From NCBI GenBank assembly GCA_014730235.1, contig WJIO01000135.1:1-6025 (forward strand): 6,025 bases of DNA, written 5' to 3'. Position numbers and translations under genes: made by a program. This document shows, one piece after another, positions 1-6,025 of this stretch. The first letter of the stretch is position 1. Every line of letters starts with the position of its first letter. The notes under the pieces were generated by a model that was given only the letters and a program-made list of their open reading frames with translations, had not been told where the DNA came from and made no database searches. The stretch is from Candidatus Poribacteria bacterium. Lineage in GTDB: Bacteria > Poribacteria > DTPJ01 > WJIO01.

Positions 1-3000
1 GGCATTGATCACCTATTATCTCTGAATAAACCTTAACCACAGGTTGGTCATCTTCCTTGTGGAATTTCAGCCCATTATGTATAAGGTTTTGCAGCAACTG
101 CCGCATCTGGGTGGGATCTGCGTCTATTTCCGGGAGTTCTCCAATCTCTATTCTTCCCCCGGTATCTTCAATCCTCGCTTCCAGATCTAATACTACTTCC
201 TGAGCGATCTTATTCAGATCAACTGGTATAAAAGGATTGGCTTTGGTTGTCAACCTTGAGTATGTAAGCAGGTCGTTTATCAGAGTCCTCATTCTTTCAG
301 AGGCGTTTATCATTCGCTCAAGATAATCCAGCCCTCTTCCTTCCAATTTGTCTTTATATTTTGAGCTAAGACGTCCCCCAAAGGCCTGGATCTTACGCAG
401 GGGTTCCTGTAAATCGTGGGATACCACGTAGGCAAATTGTTCCAGTTCCTCGTTTGATCTTGCCAGTTCTTCCACACTTCGCACCATTTCTTTTTCCATT
501 TTCCGACGTTCGGTAATATCCATACCCACGCCTATAAGATAAACCGAGTCGTCAATTGCAATACGGATACCTGTGAAGTAAAATGGTGTCTTCTTGCCAC
601 TCTTTGACAATATATTTGCTTCTACCTGGGATTCACCCTTTACAAAAACCTCTTTGATTTTCTCAGCTATTATCTCCCTGTCCTGACCCTCGAAAATATT
701 GACAGCATTGGTGGATTTCATCTCTTCTTCTGAGTATTCCAAAACCTCCAGAAAATTGTTATTCCATCTGACAAAGTTACCCTGGTCATCCAGGAGATAG
801 AACACACCGGGAAGGCTGTTTACAAGGGATTCTGAAAAGTTTCTTTCGCTTAATAATTCCGCTTCGGTTTTCTTGAGTTCGGTTATATCAACAAAGGAAG
901 ACATCATACCTACCGGATTTCCGGATTCATCTGTAATCATGCTGGCGGAAATCTGAACGTCAAAAGAACCGCCTTCTTTGCCCATGGCTATCAGTTCACC
1001 AAACCAGCTACCCTTGGCCTGCAATTCACCGATAATCTTCGCTGCTTTTTCCCCCATTTCCCAGAACTCTGTAGCATCTCTGCCTAATATCTGTGAATCA
1101 TCCTCATATTTCCACATATTGACAAAGGCCTGGTTTACATAAGTAAGTTCACCAGTTAGATCCGAAATAGCTATTGCGTTTATTGAGGATTTTATGGCGT
1201 GATTTTTAACATTCAGGTCTTGCTGAATAAGTATACGTTCCACAGCTTCGCCCAGTCGTTCAGCAATGATTTTTGCCAGTTCCAATTCTTCATCCAGAAA
1301 AGCTTCTATTTGGTTTTCTGCATCCCCTGTATAATATATTTCCAATTTTCCCCGAGTCTCTTTATTAACTAATATTTCACTGTGAATTCTCCATTGGGAT
1401 TCCCGGAAGTTGTCGGATAAATATTCTTCATTATCAAAAATTATACGGGTATGAGTATGCCCTGGATGCCTCCATCCATCAGGGATAATCCCCACCGTTT
1501 CCCTGAATATCTCATCCAATGTGATGTCAGGAATACCGGCGGTTCTGTTAATTTCATAAAGACAATTCATCTCTTTCATTCGTTCTCCCAGTTTCCAGGC
1601 GGTTTCCTTTAATTCATCCTCGGCTAGTTTTCTCTGGGTAATATCCCTTACGGAAGAAATTGTGCCCTTTGGGTTATTGTCTGAGTCATAATTAATTGTT
1701 GAGTTTATGGAAACAGGAATTACTTTACCATCTTTGCTGATTATTGAACATTCCAGATCTCCTATCTGTCCATTTTTAAAGCCCTTCTCTCTGGATTTTA
1801 TAATATCACCTACATCTTCCGGATCAACAAAATCCAGCAATGTCTTTCCAATAGCTTCCTTTCCATAGCCCAATACTTCTTTAAATGCCCTGTTAAACTG
1901 GGTTATCTCGCCTTTATTGTCGGTAATAAAAACCGGGTCCATCATTCCTTCAATGGTCTCTGTAGCAACTTTAGCCGCTTCAGCTTCAGCTACTGCCTCA
2001 ATTCGTTCTTCCTGTGATCGTTTTCGTTCTGCTATTTCCTCTTTGAGTTTATCCAGCATATCATTAAAGGCATGGGATAACTCAGCAATTTCATCCCTAC
2101 CTTTAATTTCGGCATATGGAATTTGACTTTCCGCTGTCATACCCAGTTTATTGATATTCACATTCTTGGTAGATTCCGATAATTTTCGGATAGGTCGGGA
2201 AATAGATTTGGATACCAGAAAACCAACCATAATCCCTACTGTTATTAACGATATAGAAGCATATAATATACCTCTCCTTAATTTAAATGCAGGACTCAAT
2301 ATTTCATCTACATCATTACTCAAAACAACTATATAATCATCCTTTAATAAACCGCTGTTCTGACTAAAGGTCGCGTAGGAATATAGTTTTTCTATACCCC
2401 CTTCATCACCCTTAAAATAACCCTTTTGGTCTGATATCTTTTTGAAGAAAGGTTTATCTGACATATCTTCCATAAATCTGAAAGTTTCAGTTGAATACAG
2501 AAGTTTTCCGCTTTTCATTATTATTTTCAGGTCTGATGTTTCATATTTTTTTGTGTTTACCCCTACCTCGCCAATTATACCCTTTACAGAAAAAGTCGCC
2601 TTTAAAACACCCAGGAAATTACCGTTTTCATCGTCAACCCTGGATGCCATAAGTATGGCATACATACCAGAAGGTTCATCATATTTCAGATTACCTACAT
2701 AAGATCCTTCATTTTTTACTATCTTCCACCATTCTTCATCACTCTGGTTAAAATCGGTGGTTTTTATAGTCTGGGCCATATTTGCCCCATATTTGTTAGT
2801 AATTGCAACCTTTGCCACCACGATATATCCATGCTTTTCCCGATAAAATTCCACAAATTCTCTTTCCAGGGATTCAGATATTTGTTTATTAATTAATTTA
2901 TGCAGTGGAATATCAGGATCTCCCTCAATCCATTTACGGTCTATCTCATTTATATATCCCTCAATATCATCAAGCTTTTCATATTCTGAATTAGAAGTCT

Positions 3001-3235
3001 TGATAGCATAATGCAGGTCATTATGTATAGAATGGGTTTGAAGCTGTTCCAGCTTTCCATTTATATTTAGATAAATACCCTTTAATATTTCCTCAGCCAG
3101 AAAAATCGAGCTTTCACCCACTGATGACTCCAGATAATTTTGACTGCTGTAAACCGTATATAGCGCTAAAGCTACCATAAAAATAACTATAATAACAAAA
3201 CCCACAGCCACCTTTTTTCCTATCGTCATCTTCAT
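1..3235 (-). CDS. Membrane hybrid-input sensor histidine kinase (dCache-HAMP-PAS-GAF-PAS-PAS-HisKA-HATPase), C-terminus cut by window edge
   Basis: The minus-strand frame is open from the ATG at 3235 to base 1, giving 1078 codons with no stop. Predicted order by residue: a membrane helix at about 9-29; an extracytoplasmic dCache-like sensor at about 30-318, with W169-W170 and a GVLKA motif at 209 as in PDC folds; a second helix at about 322-344; HAMP at about 340-398 (GRDEIAELSHAFNDM from 379); a Glu/Ala-rich coiled coil; PAS1 at about 425-535; a GAF-like domain at about 550-672; PAS2 at about 678-787; PAS3 at about 797-912; and HisKA with the phospho-acceptor H940 in SHDLQEPL. The ATPase domain is present through the N-box (N1050, N1054) and ends at C1078, so the G boxes lie outside the window. 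By family it should autophosphorylate H940 and pass phosphate to an unseen response regulator. The start is supported by GGAG 7 nt upstream. The ligand is unknown. The kinase assignment is secure; the dCache and GAF boundaries are approximate. Confidence 0.95.
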   Translation of the reverse strand, partial: MKMTIGKKVAVGFVIIVIFMVALALYTVYSSQNYLESSVGESSIFLAEEILKGIYLNINGKLEQLQTHSIHNDLHYAIKTSNSEYEKLDDIEGYINEIDRKWIEGDPDIPLHKLINKQISESLEREFVEFYREKHGYIVVAKVAITNKYGANMAQTIKTTDFNQSDEEWWKIVKNEGSYVGNLKYDEPSGMYAILMASRVDDENGNFLGVLKATFSVKGIIGEVGVNTKKYETSDLKIIMKSGKLLYSTETFRFMEDMSDKPFFKKISDQKGYFKGDEGGIEKLYSYATFSQNSGLLKDDYIVVLSNDVDEILSPAFKLRRGILYASISLITVGIMVGFLVSKSISRPIRKLSESTKNVNINKLGMTAESQIPYAEIKGRDEIAELSHAFNDMLDKLKEEIAERKRSQEERIEAVAEAEAAKVATETIEGMMDPVFITDNKGEITQFNRAFKEVLGYGKEAIGKTLLDFVDPEDVGDIIKSREKGFKNGQIGDLECSIISKDGKVIPVSINSTINYDSDNNPKGTISSVRDITQRKLAEDELKETAWKLGERMKEMNCLYEINRTAGIPDITLDEIFRETVGIIPDGWRHPGHTHTRIIFDNEEYLSDNFRESQWRIHSEILVNKETRGKLEIYYTGDAENQIEAFLDEELELAKIIAERLGEAVERILIQQDLNVKNHAIKSSINAIAISDLTGELTYVNQAFVNMWKYEDDSQILGRDATEFWEMGEKAAKIIGELQAKGSWFGELIAMGKEGGSFDVQISASMITDESGNPVGMMSSFVDITELKKTEAELLSERNFSESLVNSLPGVFYLLDDQGNFVRWNNNFLEVLEYSEEEMKSTNAVNIFEGQDREIIAEKIKEVFVKGESQVEANILSKSGKKTPFYFTGIRIAIDDSVYLIGVGMDITERRKMEKEMVRSVEELARSNEELEQFAYVVSHDLQEPLRKIQAFGGRLSSKYKDKLEGRGLDYLERMINASERMRTLINDLLTYSRLTTKANPFIPVDLNKIAQEVVLDLEARIEDTGGRIEIGELPEIDADPTQMRQLLQNLIHNGLKFHKEDDQPVVKVYSEIIGDQC

Positions 3236-3241
3236 TTTAAA

Positions 3242-3246
3242 TCTCC
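3242..3246 (-). promoter_or_regulatory. Ribosome-binding site of the large sensor kinase
   Basis: On the minus strand the sequence reads GGAGATTTAAAATG. The GGAG core is 7 nt before the ATG at 3235, which is ideal spacing. A second in-frame ATG at 3229 (residue 3) would be 13 nt from the same core, so the first ATG is preferred. An in-frame TGA lies upstream at 3275-3277. Confidence 0.7.
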
Positions 3247-3264
3247 GTAAATAAGTATCAAGAC

Positions 3265-3400
3265 TCTTCCGGGTTCAGTGTGGTTATAATTGAAAATTCT
3301 CTCAGCTTGTCATTCCTGACTCAAGCTTTTTTTAAAAAGCTTGAGTCAGGAATGACAGCATATAGTAATTTCTTATCTTTAACACACTGAACCCGGAAGA
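3265..3400. repeat. 136-bp nested palindromic element (MITE-like or compound repeat)
   Basis: The 175-bp gap between the lipoprotein and large-kinase genes (3236-3410) is mostly this element. Its ends are an 18-bp perfect inverted repeat: tcttccgggttcagtgtg at 3265-3282 and its reverse complement at 3383-3400. Inside lies the 24-bp perfect hairpin at 3308-3357. Both inverted repeats share exactly the same symmetry axis (paired coordinates sum to 6665). The two 25-nt spacers between them, 3283-3307 and 3358-3382, pair at only about 10 of 25 positions, including a 5-bp block (3294-3298 with 3367-3371). No convincing target-site duplication flanks it, only a 2-bp 'ac' that could be chance. It contains no coding sequence. 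In RNA it would form a long hairpin within any transcript joining the two genes. Confidence 0.85.
3308..3357. repeat. 24-bp perfect inner hairpin of the TGTCATTCCTG type
   Basis: The arms at 3308-3331 and 3334-3357 are perfectly complementary around a 2-nt TT centre. The arms begin tgtcattcctgactcaagc and end in an A/T run. Palindromes opening with TGTCATTCC are a common dispersed intergenic repeat type in many bacterial genomes, so this copy probably belongs to such a family; that is recall, not a search. Neither strand has a T tract directly after the stem, so it is not a standard intrinsic terminator. It could still slow transcription, protect the 3' end of the upstream message or act as a processing site. 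Confidence 0.85.
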
Positions 3401-3410
3401 ACCAAATTAA

Positions 3411-4523
3411 TTATCTCAAATATTCTATTTCACCACCCGAAATCCGGGCTGGATAGAGGGGAAACGATAAGTCATGTTCACCTCTCCTGCTGTCAATATC
3501 ACCAAAAAGTCCTGGATGGACAAAATCCATTTCCAACATATCCCTCAGGTTGTTTCTGGAAATCTCCTCGTCTTTTAAAATACCTTTAATAATATTTATA
3601 GCGTCATAACCGTTAGCGGCAAAATGGTTAAACCTTTTTTCGTATCTCGATTCATATTTTTTCTTCATTTCTTCTTTGAATATAAATCCAGGGCTGTATA
3701 TTATAGGAGCGTTTATATATATGCCGTCAGCTTCCGGTGAGGTTCTCAAAAAATTAGCACAAACAGCGTTGGTTGATATTATAGGTTTATTATATTTTCT
3801 CCGGGCTAACTGTTTAAATATAATGTCCAGATAATTGGGCAATGCAACCACAAAAATAGCCTCTGTATCCATCAGACTATCAATTTCATTCTTAAAATAA
3901 AGCTCATTCCTGGCAAAAGATTTTGTTTTTACTATACCTCCATTTGCCGTATATTCTTTTTTCAATGTTTCAAACATAGATTTACCATAATCATCGTTCA
4001 GATATAGTATCCCAAGATTTTTGACCTTCAACATATCTAGTAAGAATAAGATAGAAGATAACTCATCTTTTACCGTAGGCCAGTATCTGAAAGTCCATTT
4101 TCTATCTTCAGTAACCTTTGGGCTTGTTGCAACCAGACATAAAAGGACAACCTCATCTTTTTCTGCCAGGGGTGCTAATTCTATAGAGACTGAACTGTAA
4201 TTTGATATAAACAATAGTGGCTCATGCTCCTGTTTCATTCTTTTATAAATGCTTTTGGCTTTCTCTGCGTTTGTTCCGGGATCCTCTATAATCAGCTCTA
4301 TTTCCTTATTGTTTATACCACCTTTAGAGTTTATTTCTTCAACAGCCAGGGCCAATCCGTTTTTTAGCGTGACCCCATCCTCAGCTACACCCGCTGGACT
4401 GGACATGGATATTATCCCGCATATCTTTATTTTACCTTTACTTTTACTGCATGATATCAAAAACACAGCAGCAGTTATTGCAATAACCACCTTTATTATT
4501 AGTAGTTGGTTTATCTTTTTCAT
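3411..4523 (-). CDS. LivJ-type (Peripla_BP_6) periplasmic-binding lipoprotein
   Basis: This complete 370-residue protein has a lipoprotein signal peptide: basic MKK start, hydrophobic stretch at about 7-22 and lipobox LISC with lipidated C25. Residue 26 is Ser, not Asp, so in a Gram-negative cell outer-membrane sorting is possible. The mature part is a two-lobed type I binding protein of the branched-chain amino acid/amide family: LKNGLALAVEEINSKGGI at 53-70, EDPGTNAEKA at 80-89, the ATSPKVTE ligand-cleft segment at 132-139, FRYWPT at 145-150, NDDYGKS at 176-182, NGYDA at 304-308, and the usual C-terminal strand pair ending GGEIEYL. Length is typical of the family. It likely binds a small polar solute outside the cytoplasm; the ligand cannot be read from sequence. 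No permease or ATPase gene is adjacent, while a histidine kinase lies on each side, so a sensory rather than transport role is plausible but inferred. The start is fixed by a strong ribosome-binding site. Confidence 0.93.
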   Translation of the reverse strand: MKKINQLLIIKVVIAITAAVFLISCSKSKGKIKICGIISMSSPAGVAEDGVTLKNGLALAVEEINSKGGINNKEIELIIEDPGTNAEKAKSIYKRMKQEHEPLLFISNYSSVSIELAPLAEKDEVVLLCLVATSPKVTEDRKWTFRYWPTVKDELSSILFLLDMLKVKNLGILYLNDDYGKSMFETLKKEYTANGGIVKTKSFARNELYFKNEIDSLMDTEAIFVVALPNYLDIIFKQLARRKYNKPIISTNAVCANFLRTSPEADGIYINAPIIYSPGFIFKEEMKKKYESRYEKRFNHFAANGYDAINIIKGILKDEEISRNNLRDMLEMDFVHPGLFGDIDSRRGEHDLSFPLYPARISGGEIEYLR

Positions 4524-4532
4524 TTATTTATT

Positions 4533-4540
4533 CCCCCCTT
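4533..4540 (-). promoter_or_regulatory. Ribosome-binding site of the lipoprotein, overlapping the upstream stop codon
   Basis: The minus strand reads AAGGGGGG, ending 9 nt before the ATG at 4523. Its two A bases belong to the TAA stop (4541-4539) of the preceding kinase. This arrangement indicates co-transcription and probably translational coupling of the kinase and lipoprotein genes. The run of six G is a stretched form of the usual GGAGG core. Confidence 0.75.
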
Positions 4541-6025
4541 ATTCTACTTCCTGACTCAGAGGTAGTTTAACGATAAATGTCGAACCTTCCCCTGGACTGC
4601 TCTTGGCAGTTATAGTGCCGTTATGTCTTTCCACGATCCTCCGGCAAATAGCAAGTCCCACGCCCGTACCCTCATATTCAAATCGACCATGCAGACGCTG
4701 GAATATGGTAAATATCCGGTCAAGATATTTCTCGTCAAAACCAATACCGTTATCCTGGACTTCTATCCAGCACATATCACCTTCAATAAAGCTGCTTATT
4801 TCTACATGAGGTGGAACGCTTTCCTTGTGGAACTTGATGCTGTTATCAATAAGATTTTTCATTAACTGCACAATCTGATTAAAATCACCTTCTATATCAG
4901 GTATATCTCCCACCTCTATTGTGCCATTAGATTTTTTCAAAATAGGTTCTATCGTTCCTACAACCTTTTCCATTACTGATTTCATATTGACTGACTGAAA
5001 TGGTTTAGCCCTGGTATTTATCCTGGAAAAAGCCAGGAGATCACTTATGAGATCCTGCATCCTGTTGGCAGCATTCTGCATACGCCGTATATAGTCCGCA
5101 CCTTTTTCGTCCAGATCATTGCTGTATTTTATCATAAGCCTGTTGCCAAAGGCCTGTATCTTGCGCAGGGGTTCCTGCAGGTCATGGGAAGCTACATAAG
5201 CAAAGCGTTCAAGTTCCGCATTGGATCGGGCCAGGGCTTCAGCCCTTTGTTTAAGTTCTTTTTCTGATTTTTTATATTCTGTAACATCAATCGCCAATTC
5301 AAACCTGACATCCCGACCATCGGGCCATTTTATTATCTTGTCGCTTATGAGAAAATCTTTATTCAGTATAGGGTTGTGGTATTCCCAATTATAAACTTTA
5401 CCTTTCTGCTCTTTGATTATACGGTTGGTGCAAAAATCACATGGAGAGTCAAATCCCTGAAATTCTTTATAACAAATACCACCTGTAGGATCCTTACCTA
5501 AAAGCTTAGCAAAAGCTTTATTCACCATCAGCACTTCATATGTTTCCATATCAGCCACATACATAACTTCCGGAAAGCTGTTGAACACTGCCAGGAATCG
5601 TTCCTGCTGTCGTTGAAGTTTAACATTCAGTTCTGTCAATTCTGTCGTTCTTTCCTGAACCCGGTCTTCCATGTCCTCATAAGATTGTTTAAGGGCATTT
5701 TCGGCCTTTACCCGGTCTGTAATATCAGAGGCAATACCGCCTATCATTGTAGGATTGCCTTCATCATCATTGATTATGTATTTCCGGTCATGAAGCCACC
5801 TCATCTCACCATCAGACTGGATAATCCGGTATTCTGTTTCAATAACACCTTTTTCGTGCAGTAATTCTGATTCCTTTTCCACTCTCTCCTTATCTTCAGG
5901 ATGAACGGCATCAAGCCACGCTAAAGGATTATTTTGAAATTCCTCCAGAGTTATTCCATATATATCTTCAATTGATTTGCTTAGATATAAAAACCCGGAA
6001 CCATCTAACTTAACCGCCCACACAA
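4539..6025 (-). CDS. PAS-PAS sensor histidine kinase, N-terminus cut by window edge
   Basis: The frame is open to the right edge. The GTG at 6023 is very unlikely to be the true start, because it falls inside a PAS domain whose first strand is missing. Numbering from that GTG, 494 residues are visible: PAS-A with its PAC tail (about 1-106, including WLDAVHPEDKERV and GGIASDITDR); a coiled coil at about 107-145; PAS-B at about 140-252 carrying C184, C195 and C198; and HisKA with H280 in ASHDLQEPLRKIQ. A complete HATPase_c follows, with N394 in the N-box, DNGIG at 424-428 and GTGVGL at 452-457. The protein ends at QEVE with no receiver domain. By family it autophosphorylates H280 and signals to a separate response regulator. 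No membrane segment is visible, but one may lie upstream. Its catalytic half closely resembles that of the large kinase downstream, suggesting duplication of the kinase core with different sensors. The downstream lipoprotein gene starts 15 bp after its stop. Confidence 0.95.
   Translation of the reverse strand, partial: VWAVKLDGSGFLYLSKSIEDIYGITLEEFQNNPLAWLDAVHPEDKERVEKESELLHEKGVIETEYRIIQSDGEMRWLHDRKYIINDDEGNPTMIGGIASDITDRVKAENALKQSYEDMEDRVQERTTELTELNVKLQRQQERFLAVFNSFPEVMYVADMETYEVLMVNKAFAKLLGKDPTGGICYKEFQGFDSPCDFCTNRIIKEQKGKVYNWEYHNPILNKDFLISDKIIKWPDGRDVRFELAIDVTEYKKSEKELKQRAEALARSNAELERFAYVASHDLQEPLRKIQAFGNRLMIKYSNDLDEKGADYIRRMQNAANRMQDLISDLLAFSRINTRAKPFQSVNMKSVMEKVVGTIEPILKKSNGTIEVGDIPDIEGDFNQIVQLMKNLIDNSIKFHKESVPPHVEISSFIEGDMCWIEVQDNGIGFDEKYLDRIFTIFQRLHGRFEYEGTGVGLAICRRIVERHNGTITAKSSPGEGSTFIVKLPLSQEVE

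Noticed and set aside
1917-2702. Three small plus-strand open frames at 1917-2126, 2151-2336 and 2442-2702
   Set aside because: They lie antisense inside the large kinase, whose HAMP and dCache sequence is clearly coding on the minus strand. Their translations are low-complexity Ser/Ile-rich and match no family.
3308-3357. Intrinsic (rho-independent) terminator
   Set aside because: The stem is strong, but neither strand has a run of T immediately after it. The only A/T run is at the hairpin tip.
3283-3357. Promoter for the large kinase, with TATAAC at 3288-3283 and ATGACA upstream on the minus strand
   Set aside because: The spacing is about 19 bp, the -35 is made by the repeat arm, and AT-rich sequence produces such matches by chance. 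Without a mapped start it is not supportable.
3263-3402. Target-site duplication flanking the nested palindrome
   Set aside because: Only a 2-bp 'ac' is repeated outside both ends, which is expected by chance.
4249-5864. Plus-strand open frames at 4249-4554, 4603-4809, 4623-4865 and 5613-5864
   Set aside because: All are antisense to recognisable lipoprotein or kinase domains, with no ribosome-binding site or protein-like character of their own.
6021-6023. GTG at 6023 as the real start of the upstream kinase
   Set aside because: The first visible residues are already inside a PAS domain core, no upstream sequence is available for a ribosome-binding site, and the frame runs to the edge, so the gene is truncated by the window.

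Overview
The window is a compact sensory-signalling locus of about 6 kb, with every supported gene on the minus strand. In transcription order (right to left) it holds a multi-PAS sensor histidine kinase cut by the right edge (6025-4539), a complete LivJ-type periplasmic-binding lipoprotein (4523-3411), and a very large membrane histidine kinase cut by the left edge (3235-1). The large kinase frame stays open for 1078 codons from its ATG to base 1. No permease, transport ATPase, response regulator, RNA gene, CRISPR array or transposase gene is visible.

The first two genes are tightly coupled: the lipoprotein's ribosome-binding site overlaps the stop codon of the kinase before it, and the gap is 15 bp. 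A 175-bp gap then separates the lipoprotein gene from the large kinase. It is filled mainly by a 136-bp nested palindrome: an 18-bp perfect outer inverted repeat and a 24-bp perfect inner hairpin sharing one centre of symmetry. The inner hairpin resembles the mobile, multi-copy 'TGTCATTCCTG' type of palindrome found across many bacterial genomes.

The two kinases are related to each other. Their HisKA regions match at roughly 65% of residues over 80 positions (hand count), with the same H-box core SHDLQEPLRKIQAFG. Their sensory halves differ completely. The large kinase has an extracytoplasmic dCache-like domain, HAMP, PAS, a GAF-like domain and two more PAS domains. The other shows two PAS domains, one with a C-x10-C-x2-C cysteine cluster. 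A reasonable inference is that the lipoprotein senses a small molecule, perhaps an amino acid or similar solute, outside the cytoplasm and either feeds one of the kinases or supplies a transporter encoded elsewhere. Nothing in the sequence proves the partnership.

The organism is a bacterium of moderate to low GC. The lipobox signal peptide, the stacked PAS/GAF kinases and the hairpin type fit an environmental, probably Gram-negative and possibly anaerobic lineage such as Desulfobacterota, Nitrospirota or a candidate phylum. The phylum cannot be fixed from this window.
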